A model generated the notes under the pieces. That model saw only the letters and a program-made list of their open reading frames with translations, was not told the origin of the DNA and searched no databases. Positions 1 to 8,282 of a stretch of DNA of 64,000 bases are shown in pieces. The stretch spans positions 1,178,001-1,242,000 of the forward strand of contig NZ_JAIRAU010000001.1 of NCBI RefSeq assembly GCF_020073745.1, read 5' to 3'. Origin of the DNA: Nannocystis pusilla (GTDB lineage Bacteria; Myxococcota_A; Polyangia; Nannocystales; Nannocystaceae). The position numbers and the translations under genes are program-made. The stretch's first letter is position 1. Each line of letters begins with the position of its first letter.

Positions 1-1654
1 CGGCCGGCACCGCCAGGCTGACCTGCGCCGCGCCGCCGACCAGCGCGGCCTCGGTGCCGAGGACGACCTTGTCGTTGGCGGCCTCGTAGTTGGCGACCAG
101 CACGGCGTCGCGCTGCGGATCGCCGTCGGGCGGGACGGGCACGAGCTCGCCGGGGATCTTCGAGCGCACGGTCTCGAGGGTGATGTGCGCGAGGCCGTCG
201 CCGAGGCCCGCGGCGGTGATGTCGACGTCGACGCTGCCGCCCGGCGCGACGGCGGCCGGAGCGACGCCGACGGCGGCCGGCTCCGGGTAGCCGATCCGCA
301 GCGCGGGGTCGCCGAACAGGGTGTAGAGGTGCAGGTGGCTGCGGCGCAGCGCGTCCATGTCGGCGTCGGACAGCGAGAGGCCGAAGGCGTTGTCGATCTG
401 GGCGCGGAAGCCGTCGACCTGGGTCATGACGCGCTGCTTGGCGCGCACGAACGCCTCGCCGATGGTGGCCGGACGCTCGGCGGTCATGACGAGGCCGAGC
501 TCGCGGATGAAGATCGTGTTGGGGTAGACGTACGAGAGCTCGGTCGAGGACAGCACGGCGACCGGGCCGTTGGCCGCGGCGAGCAGCGAGGCGCCGACGC
601 TGTCGTCCGGGCCGGCGAACGAGCCCATGGCGCAGGCGATCAGGGTGACGATCGGGCTGCGACCGGTGATCGCCAGGTCGCCGAGGGCCTCGACGTCGAG
701 CAGCGGGTGGAGCTGGCCGTTCCACTCGAGCGGAGGAAAGCTGGTGGGGCTGCCGTGGCCGATGTAGGTGACCATCAACGAGCCCTCGTTGATACGCTCG
801 ACGACCTTGTCGCTGAACTGCTCGGGGACGTAGACGTAGGGCGAGCTCTGCAAACCGTACGTCATGGTGATGTCGAACTCGTAGGGGATCTCGTCGAGGG
901 CGGTGTTGACGAGCTTCTCGACCAGGCTGTCGACCAGGGCGCCCTGACCGAGAGCGCTGGCGAACATGTTGATCCGCCGGTTGTGCGGGCCGACGCTGCG
1001 GACCTGCTCGTGGCGGATGGTTTTTAAGAGGGCGGCGGTGACGGCGGCAGGGTCCCGGGCGGGGATCCGTCCGACGGCGAGGTCGGTGATGTCGTCGTCG
1101 TCGAGGTCGGCGTAGAGGTGGTCGGAGGGGATCGCCATCGGCGGCTCGATCTCCAGCACCTGGACGACCTCGCCGAGCGGGACCGTGTCGGCGTCGACCG
1201 GGCCGCCCGGCTCGGCGTCGCCGACGAGCAGGACGAACAGCGGCCGGTCGGGGTCGCGCGCGGCGTGGTAGCCCCGCAGGCGCTCGCGGATCGCCTCGAC
1301 CGGATCGCCGCCGTCGGCCAGGATCTCGCTCATGCGCACGAGCGCGACGGTGTGCCCGCCGGCGCTGCGGTGCTCGCCGAATTCGCCGGCGACGTCGGCC
1401 AGCTTGTCGGCGGCGATGATGACGTAGTCGACCGGCGGCGGGCCGACCTCGCCGGTGGTCGAATCACTGGTGGTCGGCTCGACGGTGGTGGTCGGGACCG
1501 CGGTGTCGGAGGTCGAGGTGCCGGTCGCGTCGTCGGTGGTGCTGCCGGTGGTGGTCCCGAGGCCGTCGGTGGCGCCGTCGGAGGTGGTGTTGCCACAGGC
1601 CGCGAGGACCACGAGCAGCGACGATGCGACCGATACGAGCGCCGATTTGACCAT
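1..1654 (-). CDS. Gingipain-like cysteine protease lipoprotein (peptidase family C25), 3' end outside window
   Basis: This looks like a secreted C25 (gingipain-type) cysteine endopeptidase anchored as a lipoprotein. The start at 1654 gives a signal peptide with lipobox LAAC (Cys20), then a Thr/Ser/Asp-rich linker to about residue 72, then the catalytic domain. The catalytic dyad is visible: His in YIGHGSPTSF (about residue 297) and Cys in LIACAMGSF 41 residues later, in the order known for C25 enzymes. Beyond about residue 450 the sequence becomes a beta-rich, Ig-like tail (PAAVAPGGSVDVDI). Only 551 codons are seen because the gene runs off the left edge. TAGACT (minus strand, 1661-1666) ends 6 nt before the ATG and supports this start. 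The family call is firm from the two motifs; the substrate is unknown. Confidence 0.85.
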   Translation of the reverse strand, partial: MVKSALVSVASSLLVVLAACGNTTSDGATDGLGTTTGSTTDDATGTSTSDTAVPTTTVEPTTSDSTTGEVGPPPVDYVIIAADKLADVAGEFGEHRSAGGHTVALVRMSEILADGGDPVEAIRERLRGYHAARDPDRPLFVLLVGDAEPGGPVDADTVPLGEVVQVLEIEPPMAIPSDHLYADLDDDDITDLAVGRIPARDPAAVTAALLKTIRHEQVRSVGPHNRRINMFASALGQGALVDSLVEKLVNTALDEIPYEFDITMTYGLQSSPYVYVPEQFSDKVVERINEGSLMVTYIGHGSPTSFPPLEWNGQLHPLLDVEALGDLAITGRSPIVTLIACAMGSFAGPDDSVGASLLAAANGPVAVLSSTELSYVYPNTIFIRELGLVMTAERPATIGEAFVRAKQRVMTQVDGFRAQIDNAFGLSLSDADMDALRRSHLHLYTLFGDPALRIGYPEPAAVGVAPAAVAPGGSVDVDITAAGLGDGLAHITLETVRSKIPGELVPVPPDGDPQRDAVLVANYEAANDKVVLGTEAALVGGAAQVSLAVPA

Positions 1655-1660
1655 GCGCGC

Positions 1661-1666
1661 AGTCTA
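1661..1666 (-). promoter_or_regulatory. -10-like box of the C25 protease gene
   Basis: TAGACT on the minus strand ends 6 nt before the ATG at 1654, so transcription would begin at or next to the start codon. A weak -35 candidate, TTGTCA, lies 15 nt further upstream. Confidence 0.5.
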
Positions 1667-1800
1667 GCAAGAGGTCTGTGATGACAAGGCCGAGCGCTCG
1701 CGCGAGGACGAGAGCCGGCTCACCCTTGGGGCGATGATGGCCCGACCCTCCATCAGGGCTTCCATGGGCCATCGGGTCGATTTGCTGCATGACTCTCATG

Positions 1801-1853
1801 GCATGTTTGAAAGGACATGCGAAGAGGGACATGCCCTTACGAGCATGTCCCTC
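1801..1853. repeat. Two GACATG-type inverted repeats
   Basis: Two hairpins stand side by side in the gap between the C25 protease and the pectinacetylesterase. The first has 6-bp arms GCATGT/ACATGC (1801-1820). The second has perfect 11-bp arms (1824-1834 and 1843-1853) around an 8-nt loop. Both belong to the dispersed TGTC/GACA repeat family. The second could also act as a terminator for the minus-strand esterase gene. Confidence 0.75.
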
Positions 1854-1878
1854 GCGCTATTCACGACAGGGCTCGGGA

Positions 1879-3165
1879 TCAGGGCCCGACGTGGGTGGCG
1901 GTGCCGCCGACGAGGTCGGTGACCCAGTCGATCAGCGCGACCCCGTCGGACTGGGCCGAGTAGAGGCTGCCGCTGAGGAACGTGTGCTGCTCGCTGTTGT
2001 CGACGAAGAAGCTGCCCCACACGCCGGCGGGCTCGTTGTAGTAGTTGTCGCGGGCGTCGATCAGGGCGTCCTCGAACGCCTGCTGCGGGGTGTTGGGGAG
2101 CAGGGCGGTGCAGTCGTTGCCGCCGAAGCCGAAGAAGAAGCGGATCACCGAGTCGCCGGTCGAGGAGATCAGCGCCAGGCGCTGGGTGCTGTGCTTCTTG
2201 GCGATGTGGGCGCCGATGTTGACGATGCCGCCCCCCTGGCTGGGGAAGCAGTCCTCGCAGCCGGCGGGGATCGTGTCGTCGAAGCCCCACAGGTCGCTCC
2301 ACTTCTGCTGCAGGCACAGCGGCGCGACCTCGAAGCCGAGCGGCGGGCCGGAGTCGTCGAGCAGGGTGACCCTGGAGCCGGGGAAGGCGTCGGCGATGCG
2401 GTCGTAGTTGAAGGCGGCCCCGAAGCCGCCGGCGCTCTCGCCGGTGACGAGCACGTGGCCGACGCCGGTAAACGTCGGGACGATGCGCTCGAGGTAGGCG
2501 GCGACGTTGCGGAAGCCGACGAACTGCTGGATGCCCGCCTCCGACATCTGATCGGGGCGGTCGCCGGCGTGGACGTCGCCGGTGCAGTACGGCACGAAGA
2601 TGTGGGTCCAATCGCCGACCGGGTTCATCGGCCCGGGGTCGAAGATGCCGTTGTTGCTGCCGTCGAAGCCGGCGCCGTTGAAGCTCGACGGGTTCTGGGC
2701 GCAGGTGAGCGCGTTGAAGCAGGCGCCGCCGCCCTGGAAGTAGATCACCAGGCCGTCGCCGGTGCCGTAGCGGACGCCGATGCCGGCGCTACTGCCGTCG
2801 CGGCACATCGAGTCGGGGAAGTCGATCCAGTTCCACTCGCCGGGCGGCGCGTCGGGCAGCGGCTCGCCGTCCCACGGCGAGGGCGGCGGGTCACCGGTGG
2901 GGTCGGTGGTGGTCGTCGTCGGGTCGGGATCGTCGGTGGTCGGCGCGGGGCCGTCGGTCGTCTCGACGGTGGTCGTGGGCGTGTCTTCGGTGGTCGTCGG
3001 CCCGGCGCTGGTCGTGTCGTCGGTGGCCGTGCCGTCGCCGCTGGTGCCGTCGCTGGTGCCGGCCTCGGTGTCGCTGGCGGCGGGGGTGCCGTCGTCGCCG
3101 CAGGCGGGGAGCAGGGTGCAGAGACAGAGCGGCGCAGCGACCAGGTGACGAACGGAAGTCAGCAT
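1879..3165 (-). CDS. Pectinacetylesterase/Notum-family lipoprotein
   Basis: A 428-residue secreted carboxylesterase of the pectinacetylesterase (CE13/Notum) fold, which removes acyl groups from polysaccharides or proteins. It has a lipobox LLPAC (Cys22) and an acidic Thr-rich linker to about residue 95. The family's oxyanion-side motif follows (GDGLVIYFQGGGACFN), then the nucleophile elbow GESAGGFGA near residue 243, an Asp in TLLDDSG and a likely catalytic His in EQHTFLSG near the C-terminus. Several cysteines probably form disulfides. It lies head-to-tail with the C25 protease. TAGCAT at 3172-3177 (minus strand) ends 6 nt before the ATG. The family call is solid; the true substrate is not known. 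Confidence 0.85.
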   Translation of the reverse strand: MLTSVRHLVAAPLCLCTLLPACGDDGTPAASDTEAGTSDGTSGDGTATDDTTSAGPTTTEDTPTTTVETTDGPAPTTDDPDPTTTTTDPTGDPPPSPWDGEPLPDAPPGEWNWIDFPDSMCRDGSSAGIGVRYGTGDGLVIYFQGGGACFNALTCAQNPSSFNGAGFDGSNNGIFDPGPMNPVGDWTHIFVPYCTGDVHAGDRPDQMSEAGIQQFVGFRNVAAYLERIVPTFTGVGHVLVTGESAGGFGAAFNYDRIADAFPGSRVTLLDDSGPPLGFEVAPLCLQQKWSDLWGFDDTIPAGCEDCFPSQGGGIVNIGAHIAKKHSTQRLALISSTGDSVIRFFFGFGGNDCTALLPNTPQQAFEDALIDARDNYYNEPAGVWGSFFVDNSEQHTFLSGSLYSAQSDGVALIDWVTDLVGGTATHVGP

Positions 3166-3171
3166 TGCGGC

Positions 3172-3177
3172 ATGCTA
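3172..3177 (-). promoter_or_regulatory. -10-like box of the pectinacetylesterase gene
   Basis: TAGCAT on the minus strand is followed by 6 nt and then the ATG at 3165, which is the leaderless arrangement seen repeatedly in this window. Confidence 0.45.
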
Positions 3178-3249
3178 GCCGCTTGCGAAGGACCGGGGGC
3201 GGCACCGCCGCCGCCTTCGCGCCGGGCTAGACTCACACGCTGCGAGCGC

Positions 3250-4848
3250 TCAAAACCGCCCCTGGACGAGGAAGCCGGTCTGTCCGCCGAAGAAGGTGGG
3301 CGCGAAGCTGACGCGGGACGGGCGGAGATGGAAGCGCTGGACGATCAGGCCGGTGGCGGCGCCGACGATCGTGCCGGCGCCGAGGCCGAGGAAGAAGCCG
3401 CTGGCGAGGCGGTGGGCGGTGAAGCAATCGACGCCCTCGTTGTTGTTGCAGACCAGCGTGGACGTGGAGTTGGAGTTCCAGCGCGAGGTGCTGACGCCGC
3501 TCCACACGCCGCCGGTGAGCAGGGCGGCCGCGCCGACGCCGAGCTCGGTCCACCACACCCACGGCTTCACGTCGAACTCGGCGGTCAGGCCGGTCGCCCA
3601 CAGGCCGATGGCCCCACCCATCAATCCCGCGCCGGCGGAGCGCATGCGCATTGCGGGCACCAGGTCGCCGTTGGCGACCTTGGTCAATTTCTTCTCGTCG
3701 TAGACGTTGCTGCCGTGGACCGCGACGGCGAGGCCGGTGATGAACACCGGCACGCCGCTGACGATGAGGCCCGTCGACAGGCGCATGCGCGCCTTCTTCG
3801 GCACGCGCTCCGGCACCGGCGGCGGCGCGGGGGCCTCGGGCGTCGGCGCGGCGCCGGCCTCCACCGGCGCGGGCGTGGCGGGCGTGGGTGGCGTCAGCGA
3901 GGGCGCGAGCGCGACGGCGAAGGTCGCCGTCGGCTGGGCGCCGAGGGTGACCTTCTCGACGTAGCGCTGGTAGCCGGGCGCCTGCACCGTGACCTCCCAG
4001 TCGCCGGGCTCGATGCGCACCGCACACTTGCCGTGGCCGTCGAGCGGGCAGGGGACAGGCTCGGCGTTGAGCACCATGCGCTGCAGCGTCACCGTCGCCC
4101 CGGCCGCCACCGCCTCGCCGGGCTCGACCTGGAACGTCGCCGAGCGGAACGCCGGGTCGCTGGCCAGCGCCACCTCGAGCACGAAGCCCGCTCCACCTGG
4201 CTTGATGGTCAGGTCGCGGGTCGAGGTCCCGTAGGTCGGCGCGCCGATCTTCAGCTGCCACTTGCCGGGGTCGACGTAGATCGTCTTGCCGCCCGAGGTG
4301 AACTCCGGGGCGTGCGGCGGCAGCTCGAACACCAGCGGCGGGCGCCTGTCTTTGTCGTCGTCGACGCGGGTCAGCGTCAGCATGGCGCCGAGCTCGGCCA
4401 CGCTCGACGGGGCGATCCGCACCAGCACGCCGGTGGCGGCCGCCTGGGCCTTCTTGCTGCGGCTGACGGCCTGCTCGCGCCCGTCTTCGGGGATCCCGGG
4501 CTGCTGGAGATAGAGCTCCCAGTAGCGGATCGCGTGCGCGCGGTGGCCGAGGGCCAGGCGCGCGAGGCCGGCGTTGAACAGGTCGCGCGGCTCGTGCACC
4601 GAGTTCCACAGCTCCTCGAGCATCTGCGCGGCCTCGAGGTACTTGCGCTGGCCGTACAGCGCCGCGGCTTGCTCGGCGCGGGCGTCGGCCTCGCTCGCGG
4701 AGGTGGGCGCCGGCGCGGGCTCGGAGGCGGCTGCCGGCGCGGGCTCGGAGGTGGCCGGTTCGGAGGTCGAGGGCGTGGCCGCGGGCTCGGCGGCCGCGGC
4801 GGTCGCGAGGGTCAGGATGAGCCACGAGAGGCTGACGGGCATCGACAT
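3250..4848 (-). CDS. Exported TPR/PEGA-like protein with C-terminal membrane segments
   Basis: A 532-residue protein of a type common in myxobacteria, function unknown. It has a cleavable signal peptide (LILTLATAAAAEP), an Ala/Pro/Ser/Glu-rich linker, and a TPR-like helical region (EQAAALYGQRKYLEAAQMLEE, residues about 55-130). Two beta-rich modules follow, of which the second (PGDWEVTVQAPGYQRYVEKV) resembles a PEGA domain. A Pro/Ala linker leads to three or four hydrophobic segments (GLIVSGVPVFITGLAVAV, GLMGGAIGLWATGL, ELGVGAAALLTGGVWSG, GLGAGTIVGAATGLIV). A CPLDGHGKC loop may be disulfide-bonded. The start at 4848 is preceded by CGGAG. It is transcribed divergently from the trypsin gene. 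Anchoring in the envelope by the C-terminal segments is inferred. Confidence 0.7.
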   Translation of the reverse strand: MSMPVSLSWLILTLATAAAAEPAATPSTSEPATSEPAPAAASEPAPAPTSASEADARAEQAAALYGQRKYLEAAQMLEELWNSVHEPRDLFNAGLARLALGHRAHAIRYWELYLQQPGIPEDGREQAVSRSKKAQAAATGVLVRIAPSSVAELGAMLTLTRVDDDKDRRPPLVFELPPHAPEFTSGGKTIYVDPGKWQLKIGAPTYGTSTRDLTIKPGGAGFVLEVALASDPAFRSATFQVEPGEAVAAGATVTLQRMVLNAEPVPCPLDGHGKCAVRIEPGDWEVTVQAPGYQRYVEKVTLGAQPTATFAVALAPSLTPPTPATPAPVEAGAAPTPEAPAPPPVPERVPKKARMRLSTGLIVSGVPVFITGLAVAVHGSNVYDEKKLTKVANGDLVPAMRMRSAGAGLMGGAIGLWATGLTAEFDVKPWVWWTELGVGAAALLTGGVWSGVSTSRWNSNSTSTLVCNNNEGVDCFTAHRLASGFFLGLGAGTIVGAATGLIVQRFHLRPSRVSFAPTFFGGQTGFLVQGRF

Positions 4849-4971
4849 CTCCGAGCGTCGGGGGTCGTCCGGCCGCGGCCGGCCGCGCGATGATACGCGC
4901 CGCGCCGGGCAGCGTCAGCAATTGTCGCGCCGCGGCTGCACCCCGGTAAGCTCATGTGTCATCCTCGCGCG

Positions 4972-6315
4972 ATGCATCGTCGGTGGCGGCGCTGGGCATG
5001 TCGGGGGGCGGCGCTCGTGGCCGTGGTGTCGGCCGGCGAGGCGCGAGCGGCGGGCGCGCGGACCACCGCACCGACGCCTCCGGTGCCGATCTTCGGCGGC
5101 GCGGAGGCCGAGATCTGCGCCTTCCCGGGGGTGGTCGCGCTCGACGGCGTCGACACCCGCTGCACCGGCACGCTCGTGCATCCGCGCGTCGTGCTGTACG
5201 CGGCGCACTGCGGGGACGCGATCGGTCAGGTCCGCTTCGGCCAGTCGGCCGACGACCGTGACCACGCGGTCGAGCCCGATCTCTGCCGTACGAACCCCGA
5301 CTACGCGGGACTCGGCGACGAGGGGGCCGACTGGGCCTTCTGTCGCCTGAGCGAGCCCGCGCCGGTGCCCGTGGTGCCGATCGCGTTCGGCTGCGAGACC
5401 GCGCTCGTCGAGCCCGGGGCCGAGGCCGTGATCGTCGGCTACGGCGAGAGCGAGTCGGGCGCGGGCGACGGGCCCAAGCGCTGGGCCGCCGCGCCGGTGC
5501 GGCTCGTGCTCGCCGACTACTTCGAGGTCGGCGGCCTCGGCGAGCCGGGCGTGTGCGCCGGCGACTCGGGCGGCCCGGCCTTGATCCAAACCGCCGACGG
5601 CACCTGGCGGGTGTTCGGCGTCGCCTCGGTGCACGCGGCCGGCTGCGGGGGGATCGGCCACTACGCCTACGCGTGGGACGCGATCCCGTGGATCGAGGCC
5701 GAGGCCGACGTCGACCTCACGCCGTGCCACGACGACGACGGCAGCTGGCGGCCGGACTTCCGCTGCAGCGGTTTCGCGCCGGCCGACAGCGTCGGCGCCG
5801 GGGCGTGGGACGACCTCTGCGCCGCCGCCCCGGTCGGGCCGGCCGGCACCAGCTGCGGCGCCGCCTTCGACGCCGAGCCCGACACCACGCCGCCGACGGT
5901 CGCGATCACGAGCCCGAGCCCGGGTGCGTATCCGGGGCCCGAGGTGAAGCTCGAGATCGAGGTCGAGGCCGAGGACGTCGGCTGGGGCGTCGCCGAGGTC
6001 GCGCTCGAGATCGACGGCGAGAGCCCGGGCCACGACGACGAGCCGCCGTGGAAATTCGGCACCGCGGTGTTCCCGAGCGGCAGCTACACCCTCGTCGCCG
6101 TCGCCGAGGACGCCGCCGGCCACGTCACCCGCTCCGAGCCGGTCGTGATCGAGGTCGGCGCCGAGCCCGACACCGACACGGACACCGGCGAGCCCGAGGC
6201 CGGGTCCGCGGGCTGCGCCTGCGCGACGGGGCGCGGCGGCGGCGGGCTCGCGTGGATGTTCTTCGGGACATGGTGTCTGGGCCATGTTCGAAGGGGCAGG
6301 CGATCGCGGCCGTGA
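4972..6315 (+). CDS. Trypsin-like serine protease with MYXO-CTERM sorting tail
   Basis: A secreted S1 (chymotrypsin-fold) protease. An in-frame ATG exists at 4954, but the start at 4972 gives a cleaner signal peptide (MHRRWRRWACRGAALVAVVS). Mature-end motif IFGG, catalytic His in LYAAHC (about residue 79), Asp in GADWAF (about 120) and Ser in AGDSGGP (about 199) are all present. After the protease comes a beta-sandwich domain (TPPTVAITSPSPGAYPGPEV, Bacterial Ig-like) and an Asp/Thr linker. The end, GCACATG followed by a hydrophobic stretch and RRGRRSRP, is a MYXO-CTERM signal, which predicts processing and surface attachment by a myxosortase. A degenerate GACATG/CATGTT repeat is embedded in the last codons (6266-6288). 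Confidence 0.88.
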   Translation: MHRRWRRWACRGAALVAVVSAGEARAAGARTTAPTPPVPIFGGAEAEICAFPGVVALDGVDTRCTGTLVHPRVVLYAAHCGDAIGQVRFGQSADDRDHAVEPDLCRTNPDYAGLGDEGADWAFCRLSEPAPVPVVPIAFGCETALVEPGAEAVIVGYGESESGAGDGPKRWAAAPVRLVLADYFEVGGLGEPGVCAGDSGGPALIQTADGTWRVFGVASVHAAGCGGIGHYAYAWDAIPWIEAEADVDLTPCHDDDGSWRPDFRCSGFAPADSVGAGAWDDLCAAAPVGPAGTSCGAAFDAEPDTTPPTVAITSPSPGAYPGPEVKLEIEVEAEDVGWGVAEVALEIDGESPGHDDEPPWKFGTAVFPSGSYTLVAVAEDAAGHVTRSEPVVIEVGAEPDTDTDTGEPEAGSAGCACATGRGGGGLAWMFFGTWCLGHVRRGRRSRP

Positions 6316-6380
6316 ACGAGCGCTGACTCACCGCCGGCGCGGGCGCCGGGGCCCGGGTTTCGCGCTACACCATCGCGGCC

Positions 6381-6983
6381 ATGTCCGTGCGCAAGCCCGA
6401 GCCCGACCTCCAGCCCCTCGCCCTGTTCCAGGAGTGGTTCGCGGCGGCGGTCGCCAGCGGGATGGCGATGCCCGAGGCGATGACGCTGGCCACCGCCACC
6501 GCGAGCGGCCGCCCCTCGGCCCGCATGGTCCTGTTCAAGGGCCTCGACCCGGCCGGGCGCCTGCGCTTCTTCACCAACTACGACAGCCGCAAGGCCGGCG
6601 AGCTCGACGACAACCCGCGCGCCGCGCTGCTGTTCTGGTGGCCGACGCTCTACGTGCAGGTCCGCGTCGAGGGCCGCGTCGTCCGCCTGCCGGCGGCCGA
6701 GTCCGACGCCTACTTCGCCTCCCGCCCGCGCCTCAGCCAGCTCGGCGCCGTCGCCTCGCCGCAGAGCCGACCGATCATGGACTTCCAGCAGCTGCTCGAC
6801 CGCGTGTCGACGCTGGCCCACGAGATCGGCGACCACCCCGTGCCGCGACCCGACAACTGGGGCGGCTACGCCGTCGAGCCCGACGCCTGGGAGTTCTGGG
6901 TCGGCCACGACGGCCGCCTGCACGAGCGCTTCGTCTACATCCGCGAGGGCGCGACCTGGGCCTTCAAGCTCCTGGCGCCCTGA
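6381..6983 (+). CDS. pdxH: Pyridoxamine 5'-phosphate oxidase
   Basis: PdxH oxidises pyridoxamine or pyridoxine 5'-phosphate to pyridoxal 5'-phosphate with FMN in the cytosol, the last step of vitamin B6 salvage. The 200-residue length is slightly short for the family (about 210-220). Diagnostic stretches are ATASGRPSARMVLFKG and FFTNYDSRKAGEL (FMN/PLP pocket), SRPRLSQLGAVASPQS, and the C-terminal RPDNWGGYAVEPDAWEFW, where Arg and Trp are conserved. The ATG at 6381 fits the family N-terminus (PLALFQEWFAAA). It is the first gene of a tight plus-strand run with the two small genes that follow (21-nt gap). Confidence 0.93.
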   Translation: MSVRKPEPDLQPLALFQEWFAAAVASGMAMPEAMTLATATASGRPSARMVLFKGLDPAGRLRFFTNYDSRKAGELDDNPRAALLFWWPTLYVQVRVEGRVVRLPAAESDAYFASRPRLSQLGAVASPQSRPIMDFQQLLDRVSTLAHEIGDHPVPRPDNWGGYAVEPDAWEFWVGHDGRLHERFVYIREGATWAFKLLAP

Positions 6984-6992
6984 GCGCCGTGC

Positions 6993-6998
6993 TACGCT
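6993..6998 (+). promoter_or_regulatory. -10-like box before the small gene at 7005
   Basis: TACGCT ends 6 nt before the GTG at 7005. This supports that start and a promoter internal to the pdxH run. Confidence 0.35.
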
Positions 6999-7004
6999 GG
7001 CGCC

Positions 7005-7217
7005 GTGGACGCCCCGATCGACCTCCGTCCGGTCTTCCGCGCGCACTGGCCGAGCTACGGCCCCGACTGGGACCGCGCGATCGAGCTGGGGATCGACGTG
7101 GCCCTGCTCGAGCGCAACCTGTCGCTCACGCCGGAGCAGCGGATCTTGCAAAAGCACCGCACGCAGCAAGCGGTGGCGCTCCTGCGCGCAGGGCTGAGCC
7201 GTGCAAGACACGCCTGA
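7005..7217 (+). CDS. Small helical protein paired with a nucleotidyltransferase
   Basis: A 70-residue protein with no family I can name. It starts with GTG, is charged, and looks largely helical (IELGIDVALLERNLSLTPEQRILQKHR cut into two helices). Its end overlaps the start of the nucleotidyltransferase gene by 17 nt, so the two are translationally coupled. A small helical protein directly before a minimal nucleotidyltransferase suggests a toxin-antitoxin-like or regulatory pair, but that is inference from layout alone. Confidence 0.6.
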   Translation: MDAPIDLRPVFRAHWPSYGPDWDRAIELGIDVALLERNLSLTPEQRILQKHRTQQAVALLRAGLSRARHA

Positions 7218-7716
7218 CCTGTTGCAGCGGCTGCTCGCCGCCGGATTCGACTTCGTGATCCTCGGCGGCGTCGCGGCGGTGGTGCACGGCTCCGCGTACA
7301 ACACCGACGACCTCGACGTCGCGGCCGTGTTCACCGCCGACAACATGGCGCGGCTGCTCGCGGCGCTGCGACCGTTGCATCCGCGCAACGCCGCCCGCCC
7401 CGATCTCGGCGAGCTCGACGTCTCCCCGGAGCAGCTCGCCCGTCATCGCAATCTCTACCTCGTCACCGACAGCGGCCGGCTCGACGTCCTCGGCGAGGTG
7501 CCGCCGATCGCCAGCGTCGCCGAGCTCGACAGCGCCGCCGAGAAGGTGGATTTCCTCGGCGCCACCTGCAAGGTCATCGCCCTCGATCACCTGATCACGA
7601 TCAAGGAGTCGGTCGGTCGACCCAAAGATCTGCTGGTAGTGGCCGAGCTCAAGGCGATCCGCGACCGCCTGCGCAATCCACCCCGGCCGCCGAGCGGCGG
7701 CGATTCCGGAGCTTGA
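7201..7716 (+). CDS. Minimal nucleotidyltransferase-fold protein
   Basis: A 171-residue protein with a nucleotidyltransferase-fold signature: FVILGGVAAVVHGSAYNTDD (Gly-Gly, later Asp-x-Asp in DDLDVAAV) near residue 20, then a second acidic strand (GRLDVLGEV) and the basic segment ITIKESVGRPKDLLVVAELKAI typical of the C-terminal part of the family. It starts with GTG within the preceding small gene. Related proteins occur in AbiEii-like and MNT toxin systems and in stand-alone form, so a toxin role is possible but not shown. The C-terminal tail is Pro/Gly-rich and probably disordered. Confidence 0.75.
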   Translation: MQDTPDLLQRLLAAGFDFVILGGVAAVVHGSAYNTDDLDVAAVFTADNMARLLAALRPLHPRNAARPDLGELDVSPEQLARHRNLYLVTDSGRLDVLGEVPPIASVAELDSAAEKVDFLGATCKVIALDHLITIKESVGRPKDLLVVAELKAIRDRLRNPPRPPSGGDSGA

Positions 7717-8282
7717 GCGCCCGTTCGCCGGCGCGTGTCTTGACTCGCAGATTCGCGGCGATTCGGAGCGCGAGCGTCGGCGTCACGTTTTCGCGGTGGC
7801 GACGATTGTCCTCATCACGGTGCCGCGGGTGTGAATCGTCCCCGTGCGGTCATTGTCGCCACGTGCGCGGCGCAACGGCGATAGCTGCAGTCGCCATCGC
7901 AGCACAGATTCTCGCCGTGAGCAAGCGTGCGGCGGACATCGCCGCCGCGCACCGCGAGAGCGTTCGCCGCGGACCGAGGACACGCCGGTAATGATTTGAG
8001 AGAGCGTCTGTTCGGCGGCCAGCCCTGGCCGTCGAACAGGCGCAGATAACCTGCCCCATGGGACATCCGCCATCGAAGCCGAGGACGGCGTGTCGGCCCC
8101 TCACGGCTGCAGCCGTGCCAGGGGTCCGGGGAAGGGTCGGCGGCGAATACGAGGCCAAGATGACCCCGACGCAGGAGGGGTCATCGGGACGCTGAACTCG
8201 CCGCCGACCCTTCCCCGGACCCCCCGCGAGGCGCAGTCGGCAATTCGCGAAGCACCACACCGAGCCCCGCGGGCGACCCGAG
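7717..8282. other. Convergent intergenic region with a large inverted repeat
   Basis: No convincing gene is present between the nucleotidyltransferase (ending rightwards) and the alpha/beta hydrolase (ending leftwards). The ORFs here have no signal peptide, no family motif and codon use unlike neighbouring genes. The only clear structure is the long inverted repeat at 8121-8223. Confidence 0.6.
8121..8223. repeat. 103-nt nested inverted repeat
   Basis: Perfect 26-bp arms (8121-8146 and 8198-8223) enclose a second perfect inverted repeat with 9-bp arms GATGACCCC/GGGGTCATC (8159-8167 and 8177-8185) around a 9-nt loop. It lies between two convergent genes. There is no T-tract on either strand, so it is not a classical terminator. 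A small non-autonomous mobile element or a structured RNA is as likely. Copies elsewhere in the genome would decide. Confidence 0.8.

Noticed and set aside
185..4921. Long open frames opposite or overlapping the genes, for example 1789-4893 (+)
   Set aside because: They are very Ala/Arg/Gly-rich, lack signal peptides and motifs, and run through the antisense of genes with clear domains. High-GC sequence gives such frames routinely.
7850..8260. Frames in the gap between 7717 and 8282
   Set aside because: They run through the large inverted repeat and have no coding features.
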